Counted from the first letter of the stretch, positions 1 to 9,597 are shown. The stretch: 61,378 nt of DNA from Chloroflexota bacterium (GCA_902812455.1 CADDZH010000016.1:1-61378); one strand, 5' to 3'. The notes: generated from the letters alone by a model not told the origin. Numbers and translations: made by a program.

Positions 1-2
1 GG

Positions 3-1499
3 AGTGGGGATGAGGCGTGGTGGGGGCGCTTGCGCCGCCCTCGTCATATTGCGCTGTATGTGCTGGCGGCGTTTGTCTTTGGTACGATTGCGTGTGTGAA
101 TCCCTGGGATATTCCGGTGTATGCGCTGCTGCTGGCTGCCGTCTTGATTGTACGTACACTTTATATGAAGCGGCAGGAGCCAGTGCTCGAAAAGCTTATC
201 GCGCTTGGTTTCTGCCTGGTAGGCATCGCCATCATATGCGGTCTGGGCTATCTCTTCTACTGGCCGTTTTATGCATTTTACCAGGAACTCTATATCAACG
301 GCCTGGGGCTGGTTGCTCAAGGTACTTCGCTCGGAGATTATCTTACGGTGTTTGGCTTCTGGCTGTTTCTCGTGCTCAGTTTCCTGCTTGTGGAGCTGTA
401 TCGCAGGTGGAGAGCGAGAAACAGGTTGCAGTTCAGACCTCTGCCGCAAGCGTGGCGTATTGGCGCATACCTGCTGTTATGCACAGTTGTCCTGGCGTTG
501 CTGGCAGCGCTGGGATTGAAAATATTGCTGTTCTCACTCGTTCTATTGGGTGTGTTCCTGTTTGCCTCCCGCTACGTAGGTAAATATATTGCCGTAGGGG
601 CCCAATTCATTGCGCCCAACCAACCTCTTGCGCCCAACCAATCCCTTGCGCCCAGGAAGGTTTATCCATTCACGGAATCTGTATCTAATCCAGGTTTCAA
701 TGTATCGCTCTTTTTCACGTACCTGTTGTTGCTAATGGGCTTGTGTATCACGCTAGGGCAGGAAATCGTCTACGTGAGGGACTTCCTGGATGGCAGCGCT
801 TACTATCGCATGAATACGGTGTTCAAGTTTTCTATCCAGGCCTGGCTCTGTTTCGGCATTGGTGGAGCTCTCGCGGTGTGGCATATATGGAGGCGCCTCG
901 GGGGAATCGCCCGGCAGGCCCGGTCGGTAGTTCTGGCAGCGCTTATCCTGGCCTGCTCGATCTTTCTTGTGGAAGGCACGGCAGCGCGTATTGGCGATCA
1001 CCAGCTCTGGGTAGAAGTTCAGCCGCCTGTGCAGAGCGACAGCTACACGCCAACCTTGAATGGCTTTGCTTTCGCCTATGCCTGGTACCCTGGCGATGCT
1101 CAAGCCATTGCCTGGCTCAACCAGCATGTTTCCGGTTCGCCGGTGGTGCTGGAAGCCGCCGCTCCGGCATCTTATCAATGGTATAACCGGGTCTCGGTCT
1201 ATACCGGTTTGCCGGATGTCCTGGGCTGGCCCGATCATGAAGAGGAGCAGCGTTACAGCTCTCAGCTTCTCAATCGCAGCGCGGACATTGCGACGATCTA
1301 TATGACTCCCGATCCTTCAGTAGCGATGGCATTATTGCGTTTTTACAATGTGCACTATATTTACGTAGGCTTATTAGAGCAGCAAGTCTATGGGCAACAA
1401 TCGCCGCTGGGCCTGCAGAAGTTTGATCGTATGGTAGTGGACAAGATGCTACGTATCGTGTATCATGCCGGTGGTGTGACCATCTACGAAGTGATATAG
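3..1499 (+). CDS. Chlor_Arch_YYY (DUF2298) family polytopic membrane protein, 5' end missing
   Basis: The reading frame is already open at base 3 with no upstream stop, so the N-terminal part lies outside the window. The visible part has many hydrophobic segments, then a motif resembling NPWDIPVY near the left edge (compare NGWDLPTY in the protein at 2002-4413) and YYRMNTVFKF about residue 265 from the first in-frame TTG. The C-terminal soluble part has AIAWLNQHVSGSPVVLEAA and TIYMTPDPSVAMALLRFY, which parallel the second YYY protein closely. The family is known from Chloroflexi and archaea as large membrane proteins thought to act in glycan transfer; the actual reaction is not established. 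It is the first gene of a set with 2002-4413 and 4678-7083. Confidence 0.85.
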   Translation, partial: SGDEAWWGRLRRPRHIALYVLAAFVFGTIACVNPWDIPVYALLLAAVLIVRTLYMKRQEPVLEKLIALGFCLVGIAIICGLGYLFYWPFYAFYQELYINGLGLVAQGTSLGDYLTVFGFWLFLVLSFLLVELYRRWRARNRLQFRPLPQAWRIGAYLLLCTVVLALLAALGLKILLFSLVLLGVFLFASRYVGKYIAVGAQFIAPNQPLAPNQSLAPRKVYPFTESVSNPGFNVSLFFTYLLLLMGLCITLGQEIVYVRDFLDGSAYYRMNTVFKFSIQAWLCFGIGGALAVWHIWRRLGGIARQARSVVLAALILACSIFLVEGTAARIGDHQLWVEVQPPVQSDSYTPTLNGFAFAYAWYPGDAQAIAWLNQHVSGSPVVLEAAAPASYQWYNRVSVYTGLPDVLGWPDHEEEQRYSSQLLNRSADIATIYMTPDPSVAMALLRFYNVHYIYVGLLEQQVYGQQSPLGLQKFDRMVVDKMLRIVYHAGGVTIYEVI

Positions 1500-1621
1500 C
1501 CACATGGGCTAAAGCGGAACTTACGAGTTAATTTATTCGTTAGTATTGTCGAATGGCTTCGCCTGACATTGATATAACTTAGTATGGAGAGTATCCGGCA
1601 TGAAGAGGGGAGCTTATCATC

Positions 1622-1843
1622 ATGTCCAACCAACCGCAACAGAAAACAGAACAGATAATCAAGACCTATCACGGCAGCATCGGCCTCTTTGGTCTTGGTG
1701 GCCCGGCTGAGAAACTCTTTCAGCGTGATGCCGCTAGATTGGCGCAAGAGGGCTGGCGCGTGCAGAACGTTGCGCAAAGCGGGCAACTTGCAGGTAAGGC
1801 ACGCACCATCACGGTCGTGTACGTGCGAGAGCGACAGGGATGA
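1622..1843 (+). CDS. Small hypothetical protein (73 aa)
   Basis: A short ORF preceded by a GAGGGGAG-type ribosome binding site about ten bases before the ATG. The product has a TYHGSIGLFGLGGPAEKLF segment, then RDAARLAQEGWRVQNVAQSG and a closing TITVVYVRE strand. The aromatic/glycine start, amphipathic helix with EGW, and final beta strand resemble small DUF4177-like proteins, but I cannot assign a family. It lies between two YYY membrane protein genes on the same strand. No signal peptide or membrane segment is visible. Confidence 0.6.
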   Translation: MSNQPQQKTEQIIKTYHGSIGLFGLGGPAEKLFQRDAARLAQEGWRVQNVAQSGQLAGKARTITVVYVRERQG

Positions 1844-2001
1844 GGGTGCCCAGATAGGTATGTTTTATGTAGTATCGTACTGCTCTGTCAAGCTTCATGT
1901 GGCTGGTATTATGTAGTGGCCTCCCTTGTGGGGGCCAGGCAACCATCGTTCACATGAACATTGACAGTGTAATACCCTGCAATATAAAATAAAGAGAGCA
2001 T

Positions 2002-4413
2002 ATGGCTGACCTGTTACAAATGTGGGCGATCGTTGAAGCGCTGGGCTTCATATGCCTTCCGCTCACCGTCACCGTCTTCCACAACCTGCCAGATCGAGGC
2101 TGGGCCTTTAGCAAAGCCATTGGCATGGCCGTGCTGACCTTCGGCGTCTGGCTGCCATTGATGTACTTCCATGCCTTGCCATACAGCCAGCTTTTCATCC
2201 TGGGCGTCTTGCTGATCCTGGTTGCTCTCAATTTGCTGGGCTTTTTGCGACCACAAGTGCGGCAGGCCATTGTCAAAGTGGTGCGCGTTAACCTTGTGTA
2301 TATTGTGGCCTGCGAAGTCGTCTTCATTGGCATGATGTTCTTGCTTGGCTGGATTCGCTCCTATAACCCAAGTATCTTTTCTTTTGAAATGTTTATGGAC
2401 GAGGGCTTTATTGCCGGCATCATGCGCAGTCCCCATTTGCCACCGAACGATATGTGGTACGCCGGCCAGCCGATCAACTACTATTACTATGCCCACTTTA
2501 GTATTGCGACGCTGGCAAAACTGCTTGGGCAAATTCCTTCAGTGGCCTTTAACACTGGAATCTGCACGTTCTTTGGCCTGACCGCCGTCAATCTCTTCGG
2601 TGTTTCCAGTAACATCGTTGCCTGGGCACGCCACCGCAGAGCACGGGCAGAAGCTGGCTTGAATGGAGAATCTGCAGCCGGTCAACAACAGGCCGATACC
2701 GTTTACCCTCCGCTCCTGCGCGCCGCCCCTTATGGTTTGCTGTCTATGTTGATGGGCCTGGTGCTTGGCAACCTGGCAGCAACGCAGCAGTGGTGGGAGA
2801 TTCATGGCGACTGGATCCAGTTTGACTGGTTCAGTCCATCACGAGTGATCCCAAAAACAATCAATGAATTTCCTGCTTTCAGCTTTCTGCTCTCCTGCTT
2901 CCATGCCCACGTGTTAACCCTGGCATTCACGATTGTTGGCATTGCCCTGGCCTTCAACCTGTTTCTAGAGCCCAATGGCAAAGGCCTGTTTGCCTTTGGA
3001 CGAGGTTGGCGCCTGCCCTTTACACTGGCCACGACCGCGTTGATTATTGGCGGCCTGTTTGCTATGAATGGCTGGGATCTGCCGACATATCTGGGGCTGG
3101 CCATCGTTTGTATTGCCCTCCAGCAGTGGATAGCCTACGATTTCACATTTCGCCTGGAGTTGGCGCTGGATGTCTTTACGGCCTGCGCGCTGCTCTCTGC
3201 CTTGTGTTTCTTCCTCTATGCCCCATTCTACCTCAGCTTCATTTCGCCATCGCAGGGCATAGGGATTGTTGGGCCTGCCGATCGCTCGCCGCTCTCCGGC
3301 GAAGTCTTGATCTACGGCCTGTTTGGCTTTGTTTTTCTTTCGTTGCTGCTCGCCGCCGCGCTACGGCACCCATTTTTCGCGAACGCCACAGCCGAGAGCA
3401 CAACCCAGACCGGCCAGGTGGCGTCCTCTAAAACGCTTCGCCTGGGCAAGTTGAGCGCCGGTATGGTCGCGGCATTGCTCGTAATTGCCGCCACCATTTT
3501 CATCTATTTCCTGTTGCCCAATAGCGCAACATTTGTGGTAACCGGCACTATTGCCGCGCTGGGGGCAATCCTGGTATTGAGCAACTTGCGCGAGCGTTCG
3601 CTGGCCTTTACGCTATTGCTGGGTACGCTCGCTTTTGCGCTGGTAGCAGCCTGTGAGATTTTCTTCTTGAAGGATGTCTTTGCGAGCAATTTCCCGCGCA
3701 TGAACACCGTGTTCAAGCTGTATTTCCAGTCGTGGGCGCTGCTCGCGGTGACTTCAGGCGCCGGGCTTTACTTTATCCTGCAAAGCTTTCGTCCTCCCGC
3801 CGTGTTGCCTCGCGGGCAGCGCAGGATGCAGCGTGGAGTGGAAGCGCTGTGGGCCAGTGGGCTGGCGCTTTTGCTCCTGGCCAGCGCGATTTATCCTGTG
3901 GCAGCTTCCTATACGCGCACGAACGAGTTCATGCAGCGCTCGAATAGCCTGGATGGGATGAACTACCTGCAAAACTGCCCCATTGTTCAATGTGGGTATA
4001 ATACTGCTGGCGATTATGCTGCCATTCGCTGGCTCAACAGCCATGTAAGCGGGGACCCAGTGATTGTCGAGGCAGTTGGCGATGATTACAGCATGTATGG
4101 GCGTATTTCGGCCTTTACCGGCCTGCCAACCATTATGGGATGGATAGGCCACGAGTACCAGTGGCGGGTGAACTGGCTCAACAATCCGTACAATGCCGTT
4201 GACTTCAATAGCCGCAAGGCGGATGTGGACACGATCTACACAAGCCCGGATCCGAGCGTTGTCTTGAGCATATTGCATCGTTACCACGCCCAATACCTGT
4301 ACGTTGGGCAGTTAGAACGAGAAGCATATCCGAAGGCAAATCTAGGGCGTTTTAGCGCCTATTTGCCAATTGTCTACTCTGCCCAGGGTGTTACGATATA
4401 CAAGGTCAGTTGA
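2002..4413 (+). CDS. Chlor_Arch_YYY (DUF2298) family membrane protein
   Basis: An 803-residue polytopic membrane protein, full length for the family. The N-terminal third has a string of transmembrane segments, then an external-looking DMWYAGQPINYYYYAHF stretch (about residues 150-165). A NGWDLPTYLGLA motif lies near residue 355 and RMNTVFKLYFQSWALL near residue 565. The C-terminal soluble region has IRWLNSHVSGDPVIVEA and a DPSVVLSILHRYHAQYLYVG block shared with the truncated gene at the window start. The start is the ATG after an AGAGAG stretch. Large transferases of this class are inferred to glycosylate lipid- or protein-linked acceptors outside the membrane; substrate unknown. The downstream neighbour is an Agl23-like protein, supporting a glycan role. 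Confidence 0.85.
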   Translation: MADLLQMWAIVEALGFICLPLTVTVFHNLPDRGWAFSKAIGMAVLTFGVWLPLMYFHALPYSQLFILGVLLILVALNLLGFLRPQVRQAIVKVVRVNLVYIVACEVVFIGMMFLLGWIRSYNPSIFSFEMFMDEGFIAGIMRSPHLPPNDMWYAGQPINYYYYAHFSIATLAKLLGQIPSVAFNTGICTFFGLTAVNLFGVSSNIVAWARHRRARAEAGLNGESAAGQQQADTVYPPLLRAAPYGLLSMLMGLVLGNLAATQQWWEIHGDWIQFDWFSPSRVIPKTINEFPAFSFLLSCFHAHVLTLAFTIVGIALAFNLFLEPNGKGLFAFGRGWRLPFTLATTALIIGGLFAMNGWDLPTYLGLAIVCIALQQWIAYDFTFRLELALDVFTACALLSALCFFLYAPFYLSFISPSQGIGIVGPADRSPLSGEVLIYGLFGFVFLSLLLAAALRHPFFANATAESTTQTGQVASSKTLRLGKLSAGMVAALLVIAATIFIYFLLPNSATFVVTGTIAALGAILVLSNLRERSLAFTLLLGTLAFALVAACEIFFLKDVFASNFPRMNTVFKLYFQSWALLAVTSGAGLYFILQSFRPPAVLPRGQRRMQRGVEALWASGLALLLLASAIYPVAASYTRTNEFMQRSNSLDGMNYLQNCPIVQCGYNTAGDYAAIRWLNSHVSGDPVIVEAVGDDYSMYGRISAFTGLPTIMGWIGHEYQWRVNWLNNPYNAVDFNSRKADVDTIYTSPDPSVVLSILHRYHAQYLYVGQLEREAYPKANLGRFSAYLPIVYSAQGVTIYKVS

Positions 4414-4416
4414 GTA

Positions 4417-4604
4417 GTGACAGAAAAAAGCGGGGGTGCAGGGGGCGCAGCCCCCTGCCGGGGTTTGGGGAACGCGGTCTGGCAGACCGTGTGCCGGGGA
4501 CCCAAATTTCCCTTTTCCTCCACTGGTGACAGAAAAAAGCGGGGGTGCAGGGGGCGCAGCCCCCTGCCGGGGTTTGGGGAGTCCCCAAATTTCCCTTTTC
4601 TTCC
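4417..4604. repeat. Two tandem GC-rich hairpin-bearing repeat units
   Basis: A 55-base sequence at 4417-4471 is repeated exactly at 4526-4580. Each copy contains an inverted repeat (GGGGGC-GCA-GCCCCC type) and each is followed by a CCCAAATTTCCCTTTTC tail (about 4500-4517 and 4583-4600). The first unit carries about 27 extra bases between the hairpin and the tail. The pair fills the gap between the YYY and Agl23-like genes and could act as a transcription terminator or mRNA-stabilising hairpin. Confidence 0.85.
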
Positions 4605-4677
4605 TCCAAATGTTGGTTGATTATATAAATAAGTATGACCTAGGATCATCTTAATAAGGCTGAAAGGCAGGAGTTCG

Positions 4678-7083
4678 TTGAAGAGTTACGAAACTGAGCC
4701 GCGAGACGAAGTAGACGCAACTGAACATCCTCTTGTAAATACAGAAGATATTGAACAAGAGGAAGATTATGCTGTTGCTCAACAGGCAGGATCTGCTGAG
4801 CGCGCGCAAAAACCTGGATTCTCTAAGCCTTCGCGTGAGCAGCTTCTCACCTGGATAGCCTTTGGGGCCGTGATCTTGCTGGGAGCAGTACTACGCTTCT
4901 GGGGGCTGGGCGATAAGCCATTGCATCATGACGAAAGCCTGCATGCCTACTTTTCCTGGCAACTCTTGCTGGATATGGGAAACTGGCTTGGCTGTTACAC
5001 CGGGCAGATTACCTGCTATCGCTATGATCCACTCCTGCACGGGCCATTCCAGTTCCATATCATTGCACTGACCTATAAAATAGCCCAGATTGTGGGCGCT
5101 GCCGATAATGGTATCAATACCACCACTGTGCGCATCCCTGCCGCAACGCTCGGCACAGTTATTGTTGGCCTGCCTTACTTCTTGCGCGGCTATCTTGGAA
5201 AGTGGGGGGCCTGGCTGGCAAGTTTCTTGCTAGCGGTATCCCCAAGCATGGTCTACTTCTCCCGCTTTGCCCGCGAAGACATCTACATGGCCTGCTTCAC
5301 GCTCCTGCTGGTAATCGGGGTGGTTCGCTACGTGCAGAGCCGGCAGATGCGCTGGCTACTTCTCGCAGCGGCTGCTTTCTCGCTCTCCTACGCGACCTCT
5401 GAGGCGACATTTTTGACGATAGCCATCTTTGGCAGTTTCCTCGCCGGTTTGATTGTCTGGGAACTTGGCTTGCGTGTACCGGTACGCTCGCGCTTCAATC
5501 AGGGCAGGGTTCCCTGGTACATTCCTCGCACTGCCGCACCGCTCTTCCTGCTGGCCTACGTGATCATCGGTGGCTTAGCAGCGAAGATGTTCCTCAGCGT
5601 GCTGCAATACCTCGCCGTTTACTCGACCAATCCTCAAACGCAGCCAATTGCCAACCAGTTTGTGGAGAACTTGAAAGCCACAACGGTAGCCATTGTGCCC
5701 TGGCTCGGTATCGCCCTGGGCGTCTTTGTGCTAACTATTCTGTGGCGCGAGATGAGCGGGAAGCTGCCTTATGCTGGGCGCCGTGGTCTGGCCGCTAAAA
5801 TCGACCCGAAGCGCCAGCGTATGCTCGATACGATATTGACGATGCCCTGGACGCACTGGTTTTTTGCTATCCTCATTGGCTGGGCGATTTTCCTGGTCCT
5901 CTTCACCGTGCTCTTTACGAACATCAAGGGCGGCATCGGAGATGGCATCTGGCAGGGGCTTTATTACTGGTTGCAGCAGCAGGAAGTCGCTCGCGGCAGC
6001 CAGCCCTGGTACTACTACCTTATACTCATTCCCCTGTACGAGCAGATCGGTCTCGTCTTCGCTATTGTTGGCATCATTCGCTGCCTGCTGCGCCCAACGC
6101 GCTTCCGCATATTCCTGGTGTACTGGTTCACCGGCAACTTTTTCCTCTATTCCTGGGCGGGCGAGAAAATGCCCTGGCTAATGATTTTCATGACCATGCC
6201 GATGATGCTGCTGGCGGCTGTCGGCCTGGAGCCAGCCGTAGTGACGGTTGCTAACATCATCAAGAGCCGCTTCACACCCTCTACGGCTGTTCAGAAAGAA
6301 GCTGTAAAGGTTGAAGCCGAACGCCGGCAGGATGATGGTGAGATAGTCTTTGCACCATTGCCGGCAGCGACGAAGCCGCGCAAAGCAGGTGTCTCTATGG
6401 GAGCCGGTGCTGCTGCCATCTTCGGTGTAGTCATGGCTGTGCTTCTGCTCCTGCCGACCGTCCATAATATGTACGAAGTTTCGTATGTTCACGCTGCCGA
6501 TGGGCCTCATGAGATGATGGTCTATGTGCAGACGACGTATGATGTCAATACTGTGATGGCGAAGATAGACCAGCTCGACCAGAAGCTCTACGGGGGCAAG
6601 CATCTCCTGCCGATCGGCATTATGAACGATGCCGTGTGGCCTTTCGCCTGGTATGTGCGGGACTATCCCAACATCTGTTTCAACTATCCTACCGGTTGCC
6701 CCCTGCCTGCCAATGAGTATCCCGTCATTATCGTTGGCGGCGATAATCTCTATAGCGCCGAGCTGCAATATGGTGGGCCAAAGGGGAGCTACCTGTTCCA
6801 CCAGTACAACATGCGTACCTGGTGGGATGAAGGTTACAAACCGCCTCCTTGCGTTCCATCGAAGGCGAACAACAATTGTGCTGGCCAGCCGGCATGGGGC
6901 GGAGTTGGCCCCCTCCTCTGGCTCAGTTACGGCGATAATCCGCCGCCCAATGCCACCTTCAATCTGGGGCTGGCCGTCCAGCACATCTGGAACTGGTGGT
7001 GGTACCGTGACGCTATTGGCAGCACCGATGGCGCCTATCCAATGGGTCTGTTCATCAAGAAAGGCCTGGGCGAGGCCCCTTAA
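4678..7083 (+). CDS. Agl23/TIGR03663-like membrane glycosyltransferase-type protein
   Basis: An 801-residue membrane protein starting at TTG, with a ribosome binding site AGGCAGGAG six bases upstream. A charged cytoplasmic N-terminus (about residues 1-55) is followed by a hydrophobic helix and the motif KPLHHDESLHAYFSWQLL (about residues 80-97). That motif has the acidic loop typical of GT39/PMT-like GT-C enzymes and of the TIGR03663 (flippase-associated Agl23) family. About a dozen hydrophobic helices follow, with a soluble C-terminal domain rich in Trp and Tyr. It is co-oriented with the two YYY proteins, a pairing typical of Chloroflexi and haloarchaea. The donor and acceptor are unknown. 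Confidence 0.8.
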   Translation: MKSYETEPRDEVDATEHPLVNTEDIEQEEDYAVAQQAGSAERAQKPGFSKPSREQLLTWIAFGAVILLGAVLRFWGLGDKPLHHDESLHAYFSWQLLLDMGNWLGCYTGQITCYRYDPLLHGPFQFHIIALTYKIAQIVGAADNGINTTTVRIPAATLGTVIVGLPYFLRGYLGKWGAWLASFLLAVSPSMVYFSRFAREDIYMACFTLLLVIGVVRYVQSRQMRWLLLAAAAFSLSYATSEATFLTIAIFGSFLAGLIVWELGLRVPVRSRFNQGRVPWYIPRTAAPLFLLAYVIIGGLAAKMFLSVLQYLAVYSTNPQTQPIANQFVENLKATTVAIVPWLGIALGVFVLTILWREMSGKLPYAGRRGLAAKIDPKRQRMLDTILTMPWTHWFFAILIGWAIFLVLFTVLFTNIKGGIGDGIWQGLYYWLQQQEVARGSQPWYYYLILIPLYEQIGLVFAIVGIIRCLLRPTRFRIFLVYWFTGNFFLYSWAGEKMPWLMIFMTMPMMLLAAVGLEPAVVTVANIIKSRFTPSTAVQKEAVKVEAERRQDDGEIVFAPLPAATKPRKAGVSMGAGAAAIFGVVMAVLLLLPTVHNMYEVSYVHAADGPHEMMVYVQTTYDVNTVMAKIDQLDQKLYGGKHLLPIGIMNDAVWPFAWYVRDYPNICFNYPTGCPLPANEYPVIIVGGDNLYSAELQYGGPKGSYLFHQYNMRTWWDEGYKPPPCVPSKANNNCAGQPAWGGVGPLLWLSYGDNPPPNATFNLGLAVQHIWNWWWYRDAIGSTDGAYPMGLFIKKGLGEAP

Positions 7084-7112
7084 TCCATATCGACACCATC
7101 ATCCACCCATAT

Positions 7113-7253
7113 CTGTGGGGGCCGATTATGAGGATGAACAAAATCATGCGGGAATAGCTGTAGGTTCCCGATTTATCGTGGAACCCGATTGATCGCGCCC
7201 CTCGCCGATTGATCGCTCCATCGTAAATCACTCTAAAGAAGAATAGAGACCCG
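7113..7253. repeat. Dispersed repeat family A copy, with conserved tail
   Basis: Contains GGGGCCGATTATG, then CCCGATTTATCG and CGCCGATTGATCG blocks and a tail AAATCACTCTAAAGAAGAATAGAGACCCG. The same head and tail recur at 17665-17727, 24452-24642 and 50116-50193. It fills most of the gap between the convergent genes at 4678-7083 and 7278-7736. Confidence 0.7.
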
Positions 7254-7277
7254 AAGAAAAACGTGGATCAGCGGAGT

Positions 7278-7736
7278 TCAAGCAGCGAAGGCGGCGGGGA
7301 GCCGCCCGCGTCTATAGAGGATTCTGCCATCGCGCTTCACATTGGCGATGAAGTCCGGGTCCCATTCCTGCGAGGTGCGCGATGAAAACATGACTTTGAC
7401 CTCGCGTGGGGCACCTAAATGACGGTCTTCCGCCAGACCGGCAGTGTGAACCAGGGCCAGCATCTGCGAACGGACAGCATCGCGATTCCCATTTAACACG
7501 ACGAGCAGATCGACATCACTCGGATCAGGCCTGTCCAACGGCCGCTCTTCATGCCGGGCAACTGACCCATAGAGGATAATTGCTAAAACATCTGGATGCC
7601 GCTGAGCCAGCAACTCTACTGTATCTCTGACCAGCGCGCTCGTCTCTTCGTCTAACCAGGAAGGTATCGCTTGAAGGTCGAGTACAATAGTGCTTTCAAT
7701 ATCTTCTGCCGCTTTGCGGTGTGCTTCAGCCAGCAT
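7278..7736 (-). CDS. Nucleotidyltransferase-fold protein (MNT/NTP_transf_2 type)
   Basis: The 152-residue product has the minimal nucleotidyltransferase signature: LYGSVARHEERP (about residues 58-69), followed by SDVDLLVVL with two metal-binding aspartates. The ATG at 7736 is chosen because a GAGGAGGGG ribosome binding site sits about eight bases upstream; a TTG two codons earlier is too close to it. Such proteins often pair with HEPN-domain partners, but no HEPN gene is adjacent here, so it may be a stand-alone enzyme. Substrate unknown. Confidence 0.8.
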   Translation of the reverse strand: MLAEAHRKAAEDIESTIVLDLQAIPSWLDEETSALVRDTVELLAQRHPDVLAIILYGSVARHEERPLDRPDPSDVDLLVVLNGNRDAVRSQMLALVHTAGLAEDRHLGAPREVKVMFSSRTSQEWDPDFIANVKRDGRILYRRGRLPAAFAA

Positions 7737-7821
7737 GCGCAACCCCTCCTCAGTTTAACAGTCAGTTGTGCTGCTTTATGATACCATAAATGGGATTGAG
7801 ATTCACCCATCTGTGTGGAGC

Positions 7822-7951
7822 CCCGAACCATTCGGACTCACCCCTTACTTTTTCAGAAAGAACCGGGCCGGCGTAACCCGGCGAAAGGAGTCGGGAAAAC
7901 CGAGAACCATTGCTTCTGCTCCTTTGCCAGTGCTAAACTTATGCAAGGTTC
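7822..7951 (+). ncRNA. Candidate structured leader upstream of bcp
   Basis: Between the divergent genes at 7736 and 8021 there are several complementary segments. CCGAA/TTCGG lies at 7823-7827/7831-7835 and CCGGG/CCCGG at 7863-7867/7877-7881. GGCGAAAGGAG (7880-7890) pairs with CTCCTTTGCC (7919-7928), enclosing a TCGG/CCGA hairpin (7891-7903). GAACCATTGC (7904-7913) pairs with GCAAGGTTC (7943-7951), which crosses the previous helix and would form a pseudoknot or an alternative fold. I do not recognise a known riboswitch class. Confidence 0.35.
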
Positions 7952-8020
7952 AAAAATGGACGGAGAACTTGACAGTGTGAATAGTCGCACCCGCTAATAT
8001 CCATAAAGAGGCGCTATAGC

Positions 8021-8515
8021 ATGACCGAAAAACAAAGGCACAGCAAAGTAGAGGTAGGCGACATTGCGCCAGACTTTACGCTTCCCGATCAATCAGGCAA
8101 GCCAGTAAGCCTGAGAGACTTCCGGGGAAGCAAAAACATCGTACTGTACTTCTACCCAAAAGACAATACTCCCGGCTGCACGGCAGAAGCAAAGGCCTTC
8201 CGGGATAGCTACGAAGTGTTCAAAGAAGCTGGCGCCGAAGTCATTGGCATTAGCTCCGACTCGGAAGAATCTCACCAGCAGTTTGCTGCACAATGCCAAC
8301 TGCCCTTTATTCTCTTGAGCGATAGGGATAGCGCGGTAAGAAAGCTGTATGGCGTTCCAGCGACGCTTGGACTGTTACCGGGGCGCGTGACGTATGTGAT
8401 CGACAAGCAGGGGGTTGTGCGCCACATCTTCTCCTCGCAGTTTGCCCCTCAGAAGCATATTGCCGAAGCTCTTCAAGTCCTCAGCTCGCTGAACTCAAGA
8501 GAGGAAGCGATATGA
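8021..8515 (+). CDS. bcp: Thioredoxin-dependent peroxiredoxin, Bcp/PrxQ type
   Basis: 164 residues, the usual Bcp length. [21 protein letters not shown] opens the thioredoxin fold, and [18 protein letters not shown] (about residues 46-63) carries the peroxidatic cysteine. The usual second cysteine five residues later (CTxExC) is replaced by Ala, so this is a one-Cys or distant-Cys variant. It reduces hydroperoxides in the cytoplasm using thioredoxin-type donors. The start is the ATG after AAAGAGGCG. It is single-gene, and the upstream gap may hold a structured leader. Confidence 0.93.
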   Translation: MTEKQRHSKVEVGDIAPDFTLPDQSGKPVSLRDFRGSKNIVLYFYPKDNTPGCTAEAKAFRDSYEVFKEAGAEVIGISSDSEESHQQFAAQCQLPFILLSDRDSAVRKLYGVPATLGLLPGRVTYVIDKQGVVRHIFSSQFAPQKHIAEALQVLSSLNSREEAI

Positions 8516-8709
8516 AACCTCGGGAAGATAGTGGCTGCGTTATGATCATGCCTCCTCTCCTACTTCATTAACCGGGTTTTTGTAACTATTGCCCAATCAT
8601 GACAGTAGATGTCAGCAATACTATGTTACAATTGCAGGGCAAAACAGTGTAAGCACATGTGTATCTCTTATATCATATCATTTGACCTGTTAGAAAAGGA
8701 GTCCCGTTC

Positions 8710-9597
8710 ATGGACATTGCTACATACTACACTCAGCAGAGCCGCTTTACCGACCCGGGAGAATTTGTTTCCCTTTTCGATAACTTGCCGCATGATATTG
8801 CTGGCTTGTGCCGCGTCGTGCAGGGGTTGATAATTCATTATCGCGATGGGAAGATGTTCAACTATACCATTCCAAGAAAGCGATTGCGGGAGATCGATAC
8901 GCGGTATGTAAACAAAATATTGGAGCGTATTATCGAACTGGACGACAGGCCGCTTACAGAGGAGCGCCCACCGGAGAAACGCTTTGTAGGCTGCTGCCGC
9001 GATTTTGCCACCCTCTTTTGTGTCATGGCCCGGCACCAGGGCGTTCCCACGCGGGTGCGTGTTGGCTTCTCTGCCTACTTCAATCCCGCGTTTAACCATG
9101 ACCATGAGATAGCTGAATGCTGGGATGCTGAAGAACAGCGCTGGCGCCTCGTTGACCCGGAGATGAGCGAGCTGCATATCAGGGAGAACAGGATACAGTT
9201 TGATGTACACGATGTTCCCCGTGACCAGTTCATTGTAGGGGGATTGGCCTGGCAGTGGTATTGCTCTGGCAAAGCGGACCCAGGCAAGTTTGGCGTTGAT
9301 CCTGATGGCGATCTCAAGGGAGCGTGGTTCATCCGCCATAAGCTGGTGCAGGATTTAGCTGCATTGAACAAACAAGAGTTACTGCTCTGGGATAGCTGGG
9401 GCCTGATGCTCAAGGACACGTTGAGCGATGAAGATCATGCGCTGCTGGATAGGATAGCGGAACTTACTCAGGCAGGCAATGCAGCTTTTGCCGAGCAGCG
9501 TATAGTGTATGAACGCGAAGCCGTATTACGTGTGCCACCGGTGGTGATGAAATTTAGCCCCGTGGCCCGGCCCTGTAAAGTAACGCTGGCCGTATAG
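8710..9597 (+). CDS. Transglutaminase-like domain protein
   Basis: A 295-residue protein starting at ATG after AAAAGGAGT. The papain-like transglutaminase core is visible: CCRDFATLFCVMARHQGVPTR (Cys near residue 98), HDHEIAECWD (His near 125) and RWRLVDPEM (Asp near 141), giving the Cys-His-Asp triad. The C-terminal half is mainly helical and family-specific. No signal peptide is seen, so a cytoplasmic amidase or protease-like role is likely; the substrate is unknown. It is convergent with the kinase gene ending at 9606, leaving only eight bases between them. Confidence 0.85.
   Translation: MDIATYYTQQSRFTDPGEFVSLFDNLPHDIAGLCRVVQGLIIHYRDGKMFNYTIPRKRLREIDTRYVNKILERIIELDDRPLTEERPPEKRFVGCCRDFATLFCVMARHQGVPTRVRVGFSAYFNPAFNHDHEIAECWDAEEQRWRLVDPEMSELHIRENRIQFDVHDVPRDQFIVGGLAWQWYCSGKADPGKFGVDPDGDLKGAWFIRHKLVQDLAALNKQELLLWDSWGLMLKDTLSDEDHALLDRIAELTQAGNAAFAEQRIVYEREAVLRVPPVVMKFSPVARPCKVTLAV

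Noticed and set aside
17..583. A 188-codon ORF overlapping the first gene in another frame
   Set aside because: It lies inside the YYY coding sequence, is Cys/Arg-rich and has no recognisable protein features.
6178..6984. A 268-codon ORF antisense to the Agl23-like gene
   Set aside because: It is fully antisense to a well-supported gene, and its sequence is low in structure-forming motifs.
7278..7736. HEPN/MNT toxin-antitoxin pair
   Set aside because: Only the nucleotidyltransferase half is present; the neighbouring bases contain repeats and no HEPN gene.
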